From contig JAJXYU010000256.1 of the NCBI GenBank assembly GCA_021780395.1, positions 1 to 6,985 on the forward strand: DNA of 6,985 nucleotides, in the 5' to 3' direction. This stretch comes from Pseudomonadota bacterium. GTDB taxonomy: Bacteria > Pseudomonadota > Gammaproteobacteria > Steroidobacterales > Steroidobacteraceae. Shown here piece after piece: positions 1 through 6,985 of this stretch. Positions within the stretch are counted from its first letter, which is position 1. Each line of letters opens with the position of its first letter. The notes beneath the pieces are model-generated. The model made no database searches and was not told where the DNA came from. It worked only from the letters and a program-made list of their open reading frames with translations. The position numbers were made by a program, and so were the translations under genes.

Positions 1-630
1 GAGCGTCGCGCGCACCGCGTCGACCGAATCGCTCGCGCCGGGCTCGGCGAGCGCGTCCTCGATCCGTTCGATCGCCGCCGGCGCGAGCCGGTGATCGGCG
101 AGACCGGCGTAGATCGCATCCGCGGCGCCGAGCTCGCTGCCGGTCAGCGCGAGATAGGTGCCGAGCTCGCCCGGCAGGCGCGACAGGAAGAAGCTCCCGC
201 CGACGTCCGGGATCAGGCCGATCCCGACCTCCGGCATCGCGATCCGCGTCTTCTCGCCGACGATTCGCAGCCTCGAGCCCTGCGCGAGGCCCATGCCGCC
301 GCCCATCGTGATCCCGTCGGCGACCGCGACGAAGGGCTTCGGGTAGCGGTGCAGCAGCAGATCCAGCCGGTACTCGTGCACGAAGAACGTGCGGTGCAGA
401 TCGCCGTCCGCGCGATAGCTGTCGTACAGCGCGCGCACGTCGCCGCCCGCACAGAACGCCTTGCCGCCGGCGCCGCGCATCACCAGCGCGCGCACCGCGG
501 GGTCCGTGGCGAGCGCCTGCAAGCGCTCGTGCAGCGCGTCGATCATCGCGAGCGTGAGCGCATTCAACGCGTCCGGGCGGTTCAGTGTGACCCGCGCGAT
601 GCCGGCGCGCACCTCGATCTCGACGTCCAC
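1..630 (-). CDS. 3-hydroxyisobutyryl-CoA hydrolase, N-terminal 210 residues (cut by window edge)
   Basis: Crotonase-superfamily thioesterase that should release 3-hydroxyisobutyrate from its CoA ester in cytoplasmic valine breakdown. Translation shows LNRPDALNAL at residues 16-25, the oxyanion-hole motif KAFCAGGDVR at 57-66, YPKPFVAVADG at 96-106, MGGGMGL at 109-115 and MPEVGIGLIPDVGGS at 132-146. The EYRL segment (86-89), the KAFCAGGDVR form and the PDVGGS block separate hydrolases of the HIBCH type from ordinary enoyl-CoA hydratases. E134 and D142 match the acidic residues conserved in that family. The family is usually about 350 residues, so roughly 140 are missing beyond position 1. The start is GTG at 630, 14 nt after the preceding hydratase stop; homology begins at once, but no strong Shine-Dalgarno is visible, so the exact start is the weakest point. 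It is the last visible gene of the operon. A generic crotonase is the alternative, but the motifs argue against it. Confidence 0.9.
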   Translation of the reverse strand, partial: MDVEIEVRAGIARVTLNRPDALNALTLAMIDALHERLQALATDPAVRALVMRGAGGKAFCAGGDVRALYDSYRADGDLHRTFFVHEYRLDLLLHRYPKPFVAVADGITMGGGMGLAQGSRLRIVGEKTRIAMPEVGIGLIPDVGGSFFLSRLPGELGTYLALTGSELGAADAIYAGLADHRLAPAAIERIEDALAEPGASDSVDAVRATL

Positions 631-644
631 GCGCGGCCCGGGCT

Positions 645-1415
645 TCAGTCGTTGGTCCAGTGCGGGCGACGCTTCTCGAGGAACGCGTTCACGCCTTCCC
701 GCTGATCGGTGCCGTCGAACAGGTCGACGAACGCCTCGCGCTCCTTCGCGAGCGCCGCGTGCCGCGGCGTGCCGCGGCGTGCCTCGTGGATCAACTGCTT
801 GCAGGAGACGACCGCGCGCGGACTCAGCGCGAGCACGCGCTCGGCGAGCGCCGCGGCCGCCGTGCGCGCCTCGCCGGCCGGCACGACCTGCTCGACGAGC
901 CCGATCCGCAGCGCGGTCGCCGCGTCGACGCGCTCGTTGGTGAGGATCATCCGCTTCGCCCAGCCCTCGCCCACCAGCCACGGGAGCGTCTGCGTGCCAC
1001 CGCCGCAGGGCAGGAGCCCGACCGCCGGCTCCGGCAGCGCCATCGTCGCCCGCTCGTCCGCGACCCGCAGGTCGCACGCGAGCGCGCACTCGAGGCCGCC
1101 GCCCATCGCGTAGCCGTTGATCGCGGCGATCACCACCGGGCGCGCATTCTGCAGCGCCTCGAACGCGGCGCCGAAACGCTGCGCCATCACCCGCGCATGC
1201 GCCTTGTCGCCGTCCGCGAAGAGCTTCAGGTCCGCCCCGCCACTGAAGAACTTGTCGCCGTGGCCGGTCAGGATCACCGAGTGCACGCTCGGATTGCGAT
1301 TGAGCTCGTCGACCAGCGCGGTCAGGCGCGTGAGCCCTTCTGCGGTGAACGCGTTCGCTGGCGGGTTCGCGAGCGTGACCGTCGCGACGTGCCCCTGGAT
1401 CCGGGTTTCGATCAT
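645..1415 (-). CDS. Enoyl-CoA hydratase (crotonase family), probable methacrylyl-CoA hydration step
   Basis: A 256-residue cytoplasmic crotonase of normal family length. It should add water to an enoyl-CoA; from its neighbours the substrate is inferred to be methacrylyl-CoA, giving 3-hydroxyisobutyryl-CoA. Visible motifs are the first oxyanion-hole segment FFSGGADLK at residues 56-64, the second at GYAMGGGLECAL (101-112), and PEPAVGLLPCGGGTQ at 128-142. E109 and E129 sit 20 residues apart at the places of the two catalytic glutamates (E144 and E164 in rat crotonase), so hydratase activity is expected. C137 replaces the usual small residue in the PGAGGTQ loop. The ATG start overlaps the mmsB stop as ATGA, and AAGGA and GGAG sequences just upstream, inside mmsB, can act as its ribosome binding site. 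Members of this family vary in chain-length preference, so substrate assignment rests on context. A PA0744/PA0745-like hydratase of Pseudomonas is the nearest analogue I recall. Confidence 0.9.
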   Translation of the reverse strand: MIETRIQGHVATVTLANPPANAFTAEGLTRLTALVDELNRNPSVHSVILTGHGDKFFSGGADLKLFADGDKAHARVMAQRFGAAFEALQNARPVVIAAINGYAMGGGLECALACDLRVADERATMALPEPAVGLLPCGGGTQTLPWLVGEGWAKRMILTNERVDAATALRIGLVEQVVPAGEARTAAAALAERVLALSPRAVVSCKQLIHEARRGTPRHAALAKEREAFVDLFDGTDQREGVNAFLEKRRPHWTND

Positions 1416-2305
1416 GGCGCTCCGTCCTTGCGATACAGGTTGATGATCGCCGAGAAATCGAGCCCGCCGTGTCCCTGCGCGCTGAACAGGCGGTAGAGCT
1501 GCTCCGCGGCCGCGCCGAGCACGACCGGCTGGCGCGACTGCTTCGCCGCGTCGGTCGCGAGCCCGAGATCTTTAAGCATCAGGTCCGCGCCGAAGCCGCC
1601 GGTGTAGCCGCGTGCCGCTGGCACGTTGTCCATTACGCCGGGAAACGGATTGTAGGAATCCGAGCTCCAGCAGCGCCCGCTCGAGCTGTTCACGATCCCG
1701 GCGAGCACCTTCGGGTCGATCCCGAGCGCGGCCCCCAGGCTCATCGCCTCGGCGACGCCGATCATCGAGATCGCGAGCACCAGGTTGTTGCAGATCTTCG
1801 CGACCTGGCCCGTGCCCGACTCGCCGCAGCGCACGATGTGCTTGCCCATCGTCGCGAGCACCGGGCGAACCCGATCGAAGAGCGCCTCGCTCGCGCCGAC
1901 CATGAACGTGAGCGTGGCGGCGGCGGCGCCGTTGGTGCCGCCGGAGACCGGCGCATCGGCCATCGGATTGCCCTGCGCGGCCGCGCGCGCGGCGACCTCG
2001 CGCGCGGTGTGCGGATCGATCGTGCTCGAATCGACGAGCACGACGCCCGCGCGCACCGCGGCGAGCACCCCGTCCTCGCCGAGATACACCGTGCGCACGT
2101 GCGGCGAGGACGGCAGCATCGTGAGCACGAGTTCGGCGCCGTCGACGACCTCGCGCAAGGTCCCGGCCGCGCGCGCGCCCGCGGCCGCGAGCGCGGCCAC
2201 GTTCGCCCGGACGACGTCGTGCACCGTGAGTTCGTGGCCCGCCTTCAGGAGGTTGCGCGCCATCGGCGCGCCCATGTTGCCGAGGCCGACGAACCCGATC
2301 TTCAT
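1412..2305 (-). CDS. mmsB: 3-hydroxyisobutyrate dehydrogenase
   Basis: A 297-residue beta-hydroxyacid dehydrogenase that should oxidise 3-hydroxyisobutyrate to methylmalonate semialdehyde with NAD in the cytoplasm. The N-terminal Rossmann motif is GFVGLGNMG at residues 4-12. D30, at the end of the second strand (VHDV), suggests NAD rather than NADP preference. Family motifs follow in order: DSST at 92-95, [11 protein letters not shown] at 117-127, and [11 protein letters not shown] at 164-174 with catalytic K170. SYNPFPGV (217-224) and LMLKDLGLA (242-250, K245) are the C-terminal substrate-cleft elements typical of the valine-pathway branch. Length matches the roughly 300 residues of known MmsB proteins. 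The ATG at 2305 was chosen because the Rossmann fold starts there; it overlaps the mmsA stop by ATGA with no good Shine-Dalgarno, pointing to translational coupling. A related dehydrogenase (serine or tartronate semialdehyde type) is possible, but context favours MmsB. Confidence 0.94.
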   Translation of the reverse strand: MKIGFVGLGNMGAPMARNLLKAGHELTVHDVVRANVAALAAAGARAAGTLREVVDGAELVLTMLPSSPHVRTVYLGEDGVLAAVRAGVVLVDSSTIDPHTAREVAARAAAQGNPMADAPVSGGTNGAAAATLTFMVGASEALFDRVRPVLATMGKHIVRCGESGTGQVAKICNNLVLAISMIGVAEAMSLGAALGIDPKVLAGIVNSSSGRCWSSDSYNPFPGVMDNVPAARGYTGGFGADLMLKDLGLATDAAKQSRQPVVLGAAAEQLYRLFSAQGHGGLDFSAIINLYRKDGAP

Positions 2306-3828
2306 TTCAGGCTGATCGTGGTGTTGACCCCGCCGGTCGTGCCCGCGTCGTCGAACCACCGGGTCGTGATCGTCTTCGTCTGCGTGTAGAACTGCACCGC
2401 CTGCTTGCCGTAGGGACCGAGGTCCCCGAGCTTCGAGCCGCGCGAGCCGGTGAAGCTGAAGATCGGCACCGGCACCGGGATCGGCACGTTGATCCCGACC
2501 TGGCCGACGTCGATCTCATTCTGGAACTTGCGCGCGACCGCCCCGCTCTGGGTGAAGATCCCGGTGCCGTTGCCGAACGGATTCGCATTCACCAGCTCGA
2601 TCGCGTCGGCGAGCGTGTCGACGCCGATGACCGACATCACCGGCCCGAAGATCTCGGTCGTGTAGATCTTCATGCCGGGCTTCACGCCGGAGAAGATCGT
2701 CGGTCCGACGAAATTGCCCTTCTCGTAGCCCTTGACCGTGATCTCGCGCCCGTCGAGCTCGAGCTTCGCGCCCTCGCGGATCCCGTCCTCGATCAGGCCG
2801 AGCACCCGGTGCCTCGCGTTCTTGGAGATCAGCGGCCCGAGGTCCGCGCCCTTCTCGAGGCCCGCATTGACCTGCAGCGAGCGCGCTTTCGCGACGATGT
2901 CCGGGATCCACTGCCGGGCCTCGCCGACCAGCACCACGACCGAGGTCGCCATGCAGCGCTGCCCCGCGGCGCCGAACGTCGCCCCGACCAGCGAGTTCAG
3001 GGACTGCTCCTTGTTCGCATCCGGCATCACGACCGCGTGGTTCTTCGCGCCCATCATCGACTGCACGCGCTTGCCGTGCTGCGACGCGAGCTGATACACG
3101 TGGGTGCCGACCGCGGTCGAGCCGACGAAGGACACCGCGACGATGTCCGGGTGGGTGCACAGGGTGTCGACCGCGCGCTTGCCGCCGTGCACGATGTTGA
3201 GCACGCCCGGCGGGAGCCCCGCCTCCAGCGCGAGCTCGCCGAGCAGCATCGGCGTCATCGGGTCCTGCTCGGACGGCTTCAGCACGAACGTGTTGCCGCA
3301 GACGACCGCCATCGGGAACATCCACAGCGGAATCATCGCCGGGAAGTTGAACGGCGCGATCCCAGCGCACACGCCGATCGGCTGGCGGATCGAATAGGTG
3401 TCGACGCCGTTCGCGACGTTCTCGGCGTACTCGCCGAGCTGGAGCGTCCCGATCGAGCACGCGTGCTCGACGACCTCGAGGCCGCGGAACACGTCGCCCT
3501 CGGCATCCGGGAAGGTCTTGCCCTGCTCCATCGAGAGCGTGCGCGCGATCCGCGGCATGTGCTCGCGGACCAGCGCCTGGAGCTTCAGCATGATCCGCGC
3601 GCGCGTTCCGATCGGCGTGTTGCGCCAGGTCCTGAACGCCTTCTTCGCGCTGGCGATCGCCGCTTCCAGCTCGGCGTCGGTCGCGAACGGCACGCGCGCG
3701 AGCGTCTCCTGGGTCGCCGGGTTCACGACGGGCTGCCACTCGGTGGTGTTCGACTCGACGAAGCGGCCATCGATCAGGAGTCTCACGGTCGACGCGGCGG
3801 TGGCGACGTTCGCGGATGCGGTGCTCAT
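2302..3828 (-). CDS. mmsA: Methylmalonate-semialdehyde dehydrogenase (CoA-acylating)
   Basis: A 508-residue member of the aldehyde dehydrogenase superfamily. It converts methylmalonate semialdehyde, NAD and CoA to propionyl-CoA, CO2 and NADH, and closes the valine route; it usually also handles malonate semialdehyde. Motifs: [10 protein letters not shown] at residues 114-123, the NAD-site motif PFNFP at 159-163, MMGAKNH at 258-264, GQRC at 289-292 with nucleophile C292, and EIFGPV at 392-397. The usual general-base glutamate of hydrolytic aldehyde dehydrogenases is replaced by N263. This is a family hallmark that fits transfer of the acyl group to CoA rather than water. R115 and R291 correspond, as I recall, to the substrate-carboxylate arginines of the Bacillus enzyme. 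The ATG at 3828 is preferred over an in-frame TTG at 3852, because AGAGGA lies 11 nt before the ATG and homology needs no more N-terminus. Starts 30 nt after the acyl-CoA dehydrogenase stop and overlaps mmsB. Confidence 0.97.
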   Translation of the reverse strand: MSTASANVATAASTVRLLIDGRFVESNTTEWQPVVNPATQETLARVPFATDAELEAAIASAKKAFRTWRNTPIGTRARIMLKLQALVREHMPRIARTLSMEQGKTFPDAEGDVFRGLEVVEHACSIGTLQLGEYAENVANGVDTYSIRQPIGVCAGIAPFNFPAMIPLWMFPMAVVCGNTFVLKPSEQDPMTPMLLGELALEAGLPPGVLNIVHGGKRAVDTLCTHPDIVAVSFVGSTAVGTHVYQLASQHGKRVQSMMGAKNHAVVMPDANKEQSLNSLVGATFGAAGQRCMATSVVVLVGEARQWIPDIVAKARSLQVNAGLEKGADLGPLISKNARHRVLGLIEDGIREGAKLELDGREITVKGYEKGNFVGPTIFSGVKPGMKIYTTEIFGPVMSVIGVDTLADAIELVNANPFGNGTGIFTQSGAVARKFQNEIDVGQVGINVPIPVPVPIFSFTGSRGSKLGDLGPYGKQAVQFYTQTKTITTRWFDDAGTTGGVNTTISLK

Positions 3829-3839
3829 GGTGCTCGGAT

Positions 3840-3845
3840 TCCTCT
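3840..3845 (-). promoter_or_regulatory. Ribosome binding site of mmsA (AGAGGA)
   Basis: AGAGGA ends 11 nt before the ATG at 3828, slightly longer than the ideal spacing. It decides the start: the alternative TTG at 3852 would put this purine run inside the coding sequence and has no comparable site of its own. Confidence 0.6.
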
Positions 3846-3858
3846 GGGTCAATGGGTG

Positions 3859-5025
<1,167 letters not shown>

Positions 5026-5028
5026 GCG

Positions 5029-5035
5029 GATCACC
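5029..5035 (-). promoter_or_regulatory. Ribosome binding site of the acyl-CoA dehydrogenase gene (GGTGATC)
   Basis: GGTGATC is a seven-base match to the complement of the bacterial 16S rRNA 3' end (AAGGAGGTGATC). The core GGTGA ends 5 nt before the ATG at 5025. It supports that start over the open frame that continues further upstream. Confidence 0.65.
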
Positions 5036-5071
5036 GGGTTGCTGCGGTCGCCGAAGCGTCCGATCCCGGGA

Positions 5072-5077
5072 ATTATA
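5072..5077 (-). promoter_or_regulatory. -10 box (TATAAT) of the valine-catabolism operon promoter
   Basis: A perfect TATAAT on the minus strand in one of the few A/T-rich spots of the window, 46 nt before the acyl-CoA dehydrogenase ATG. A transcript start near 5065 would leave a leader of about 40 nt containing the ribosome binding site. The region 16-18 nt upstream is G/C-rich (ACCCGG) and bears no resemblance to TTGACA, so full activity may need an activator. No regulator gene lies next to it. Confidence 0.55.
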
Positions 5078-5130
5078 GGTTCGCCACCCGTCGCCCGGGT
5101 GCCCCGAGCGCGCACCGCGCGTGAGCGAAT

Positions 5131-5147
5131 CGGCCACAGCCGGCCAC
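5131..5147. repeat. Two 7-bp direct repeats (CGGCCAC) with 10-bp period
   Basis: CGGCCAC occurs at 5131-5137 and again at 5141-5147, one helical turn apart, within the divergent intergenic region between the two putative promoters. The placement could suit an operator, but the sequence is short and of the composition expected by chance in this genome. Confidence 0.3.
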
Positions 5148-5177
5148 GCGGCATGGCGCAGCGCACCGCGGGACGTT

Positions 5178-5183
5178 TATGCT
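5178..5183 (+). promoter_or_regulatory. Possible -10 box (TATGCT) for the DUF4105 gene
   Basis: TATGCT, within TTTATGCT, matches four of six consensus -10 bases and stands out in a G/C-rich region. It is 38 nt before the ATG at 5222. No recognisable -35 box precedes it, so this is only a candidate. Confidence 0.25.
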
Positions 5184-5207
5184 GCGCGCTGCCGCCGCCA
5201 ACCCCTG

Positions 5208-5212
5208 AAGGG
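5208..5212 (+). promoter_or_regulatory. Ribosome binding site of the DUF4105 gene (AAGGG)
   Basis: GAAGGGTG, with core AAGGG, ends 9 nt before the ATG at 5222. It supports this start, which is also the one that places a signal peptide at the N-terminus. Confidence 0.6.
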
Positions 5213-5221
5213 TGTCGCTCG

Positions 5222-6436
5222 ATGCGAACGTTCGGAATCGCCCTGTGCCTCGCGCTGCTCGCTCTCGCGCCTTCCGCCGCCCGCGCGGGGATCGTCGCCG
5301 CGCCGGGATCGGACCTCGCCGTGTCCCTGGTGACCTACGGGCCCGGGAGCGTGTACTGGGAGCGGTTCGGGCACGACGCGATCCAGATCCGCGACCGGGT
5401 GTCCGGCGAGTCGGTCGACTTCAACTACGGGGTGTTCGACTTCGACGAGCGGGGCTTCTTCTGGAACTTCGCCCGCGGCGTGATGCACTACATGATCGAC
5501 GCGGAGCCCTCCGCCGTGGACGAGAGCAGCTACGTCGACGACGGGCGCTCGGTCACGATCCAGCGCCTCGCGCTCACCCCGGCGCAGGCGGCGAGCCTGC
5601 GCAACTACCTGCTGTGGAACCTCGAGCCACAGAACGTCGTCTACGACTACGACTACCTCACCAACAACTGCGCGACCCGGGTGCGCGACGCGCTCGACCG
5701 GGCGCTCGGCGGCGCGATCCACGCGGCGCTCGTCCCCCGGCCCGCCTCGCTCACCTACCGGCAGGAGATCGTGCGGCTGATGAGCCCGCAGCCCTGGCTG
5801 ATGATCCCGATGGACCTCGGGATGGGGCCGATGGCCGACCAGCCGCTCGATGCGTGGCGGGAGAGCTTCCTCCCCGGCGTGCTCTCGCGGGACATGCGCT
5901 ACGTGAAGGTGCCGAACGGCCATGGCGGCTTCGAACCGCTGGTGAGCGGCGAGCGGCACCTCGCGCCGAACCGCCTGAGGCCGCCGCCCGCGCGGCCGCC
6001 GAACCTCGCGTGGCCGCTCGGGATCGCGGGCTTCGCGCTCGCCGGCGCGATCCTGCTCACGCGGCGCCGCACGCCGAACGGGTACGCGACGATCGTGACC
6101 GCCACCCTCGCGCTCGCCGGCTTCGCCGGCCTCGTGCTGCTCGCGCTGTGGACGCTCACGCTCCACCGGGTCGCGTGGGACAACGCGAACCTGCTGCTGT
6201 TCAATCCGCTCGCGTGGGCGCTGCCCGCGACCGTGTGGCGCACGCGGCGCACCGGCACGCCCGGACGGCTCGCGACGGCCATCGTCCGGACCCAGATCGC
6301 GGCCGCCGCGATCGCGGTCGCCCTGCACCTGTTACCGGGCGTGGTGCAGCAGAACCAGCCCTGGCTGTGGTTCGCGATCCCGGTGTGGCTCACCGTGGCC
6401 TGGGCGCTCGGCGCCGGCCGTACGACGAGGAGATGA
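5222..6436 (+). CDS. DUF4105 (Lnb N-terminal periplasmic domain-like) protein with signal peptide and C-terminal membrane segments
   Basis: A 404-residue envelope protein of unproven function. Residues 1-22 form a signal peptide (hydrophobic core, likely cleavage after ARA). Residues about 35-240 match the DUF4105 pattern: [16 protein letters not shown] at 39-54, DFNYGVFDF at 66-74, YVDDGRSV at 104-111, LTPAQAASL at 118-126, and [19 protein letters not shown] at 141-159. H51 and C150 are the best candidate catalytic residues. A Pro-rich hinge at 254-260 precedes hydrophobic stretches at about 262-280, 290-314, 322-339, 350-371 and 380-399, probably four or five membrane spans. The domain therefore lies outside the cytoplasmic membrane, anchored from the C-terminal side. 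Family members are often annotated after the N-terminal domain of bifidobacterial lacto-N-biosidase; no glycosidase domain is present here. The start was chosen by the signal peptide and AAGGG; the open frame continues upstream without homology. The NYN gene follows after 4 nt. Confidence 0.87.
   Translation: MRTFGIALCLALLALAPSAARAGIVAAPGSDLAVSLVTYGPGSVYWERFGHDAIQIRDRVSGESVDFNYGVFDFDERGFFWNFARGVMHYMIDAEPSAVDESSYVDDGRSVTIQRLALTPAQAASLRNYLLWNLEPQNVVYDYDYLTNNCATRVRDALDRALGGAIHAALVPRPASLTYRQEIVRLMSPQPWLMIPMDLGMGPMADQPLDAWRESFLPGVLSRDMRYVKVPNGHGGFEPLVSGERHLAPNRLRPPPARPPNLAWPLGIAGFALAGAILLTRRRTPNGYATIVTATLALAGFAGLVLLALWTLTLHRVAWDNANLLLFNPLAWALPATVWRTRRTGTPGRLATAIVRTQIAAAAIAVALHLLPGVVQQNQPWLWFAIPVWLTVAWALGAGRTTRR
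6428..6432 (+). promoter_or_regulatory. Ribosome binding site of the NYN gene inside the DUF4105 gene (AGGAG)
   Basis: GAGGAGA, with core AGGAG, lies in the last codons of the DUF4105 gene, 8 nt before the ATG at 6441. This strong site fixes the start and indicates that both proteins are made from one message. Confidence 0.75.
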
Positions 6437-6440
6437 TCCG

Positions 6441-6985
6441 ATGGCGACCCCGACGACCGATGCGACGATGGCGGTGTTCCTCGACCTCGAGAACGTCGCG
6501 CTCGGCGCCCGCGACGCGAAGATCGGCGACTTCGACGTCGCGAAGGTGCTCGAGCGGCTGCTGCTCAAGGGCCACATCGTCGTGAAGAAGGCGTACTGCG
6601 ATTTCGAACGCTACAAGGAGTTCAAACGGAGCCTCCACGGCGCCGCGTTCGAACTGATCGAGATCCCGCACCTGCGCCAGTCGGGGAAGAACTCCGCCGA
6701 CATCCGCATGGTCGTCGACGCGCTCGACCTGTGCTACACGAAGGGGCACGTCGACACCTTCGTGATCCTGAGCGGCGATTCGGACTTCTCGCCGCTCGTG
6801 AGCAAGCTGCGCGAGAACGCGAAGACGGTGATCGGCGTCGGCGTGAAGAACTCGACCTCGGAGCTCTTCGTGAACAACTGCGACGAGTTCATCTACTACG
6901 ACGACCTCGTGCGCAAGGAACACGCGAAACCGCGGCGGCGGGCCGCGACCGCGGCCGCGGCCGCGCGACCGGCGGCGACGCCGGC
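6441..6985 (+). CDS. NYN domain protein (PIN-like, LabA/DUF88 family), probable ribonuclease; 3' end outside window
   Basis: The first 181 residues of a cytoplasmic protein with a NYN domain, a PIN/FEN-like metal-dependent RNase fold. The domain covers about residues 10-155. Conserved acidic positions are visible: D15 and N18 in VFLDLENVALG (12-22), D87 in NSADIRMVVDAL (84-95), and D113 and D115 in ILSGDSDFSPLV (109-120). The GVGVKNSTSELFVNNCDEFIYY ending (from 132) is the usual close of LabA-type NYN domains. After residue 160 the sequence becomes an Arg/Ala-rich linker, which in many relatives leads to a C-terminal OST-HTH/LOTUS or other RNA-binding domain; whether this one does cannot be seen. 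The ATG at 6441 has a strong AGGAG site; an in-frame ATG at 6468 is a weaker alternative. It starts 4 nt after the DUF4105 stop. All acidic residues are kept, so it is probably active; the RNA target is unknown. Confidence 0.9.
   Translation, partial: MATPTTDATMAVFLDLENVALGARDAKIGDFDVAKVLERLLLKGHIVVKKAYCDFERYKEFKRSLHGAAFELIEIPHLRQSGKNSADIRMVVDALDLCYTKGHVDTFVILSGDSDFSPLVSKLRENAKTVIGVGVKNSTSELFVNNCDEFIYYDDLVRKEHAKPRRRAATAAAAARPAATP
6929..6985 (+). repeat. G/C-only low-complexity tract coding an Ala/Arg linker
   Basis: After 6929 the sequence is dominated by GCGGCCGCGGCC-type repeats, almost without A or T, encoding an Arg cluster (R165-R167) followed by an Ala run (A171-A175) and Ala/Pro residues. 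It looks like a flexible, positively charged interdomain linker. Such tracts are prone to length change by slippage. Confidence 0.6.

Noticed and set aside
636..643. 8-bp palindrome GCCCGGGC between the hydratase and hydrolase genes
   Set aside because: Short and wholly G/C, expected by chance here; too small for a terminator and lacking a U tract.
91..705. Plus-strand frame of 204 codons at the left edge
   Set aside because: Antisense to the hydrolase, whose minus-strand translation shows complete HIBCH motifs.
660..1496. 278-codon plus-strand frame opposite the hydratase gene
   Set aside because: Composition is that of an antisense shadow; the minus-strand frame carries all crotonase motifs.
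1469..2389. 306-codon plus-strand frame opposite mmsB
   Set aside because: His/Arg-rich product without a recognisable fold; antisense to a well-supported dehydrogenase.
5110..5170. GCGCACCGCG occurring at 5110-5119 and 5161-5170 in the intergenic region
   Set aside because: The same decamer also occurs inside coding sequence (for example 10-19), so it reflects base composition rather than a specific site.
5177..6328. 383-codon minus-strand frame opposite the DUF4105 gene
   Set aside because: Arg/Glu/His-rich shadow; the plus strand has signal peptide, domain motifs and ribosome binding site.
5212..6585. 457-codon plus-strand frame overlapping the DUF4105 gene and the start of the NYN gene
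   Set aside because: Another Arg/Ala-rich shadow in a different frame; it would disrupt both supported genes.
6390..6923. 177-codon minus-strand frame opposite the NYN gene
   Set aside because: Val/His/Glu-rich antisense shadow without motifs; the opposite frame has the full NYN acidic signature.

Overview
This is a very GC-rich window with strong G/C bias at third codon positions. It fits a high-GC proteobacterium; a gamma- or betaproteobacterium is likely from the gene content, but the genus cannot be fixed by eye. It is almost entirely coding: seven protein genes in two divergent groups on either side of a 196-bp intergenic region (5026-5221). No RNA genes, insertion sequences, CRISPR arrays or prophage traces are visible.

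Left part (1-5025, minus strand): a compact operon read right to left, encoding acyl-CoA dehydrogenase, methylmalonate-semialdehyde dehydrogenase (mmsA), 3-hydroxyisobutyrate dehydrogenase (mmsB), enoyl-CoA hydratase and 3-hydroxyisobutyryl-CoA hydrolase (cut by the left window edge). Together these five families cover every step of lower valine catabolism: isobutyryl-CoA to methacrylyl-CoA, to 3-hydroxyisobutyryl-CoA, to free 3-hydroxyisobutyrate, to methylmalonate semialdehyde, to propionyl-CoA. mmsA/mmsB and mmsB/enoyl-CoA hydratase overlap by ATGA, and the other gaps are 30 and 14 nt. A perfect TATAAT box and a long Shine-Dalgarno match precede the first gene. A perfect 7-bp inverted repeat lies at the end of the acyl-CoA dehydrogenase gene.

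Right part (5222-6985, plus strand): a two-gene unit. The first gene encodes a secreted or membrane-anchored DUF4105 (Lnb N-terminal periplasmic domain-like) protein with a signal peptide, a conserved His and Cys, and a hydrophobic C-terminal half. The second, starting 4 nt later with its ribosome binding site inside the first gene, encodes a NYN (PIN-like, LabA/DUF88) probable ribonuclease. It runs off the right edge in an Ala/Arg-rich linker.

The left operon is classical metabolism. The less understood part is the coupling of a periplasmic DUF4105 protein with a cytoplasmic NYN nuclease, for which no joint function can be read from the sequence.
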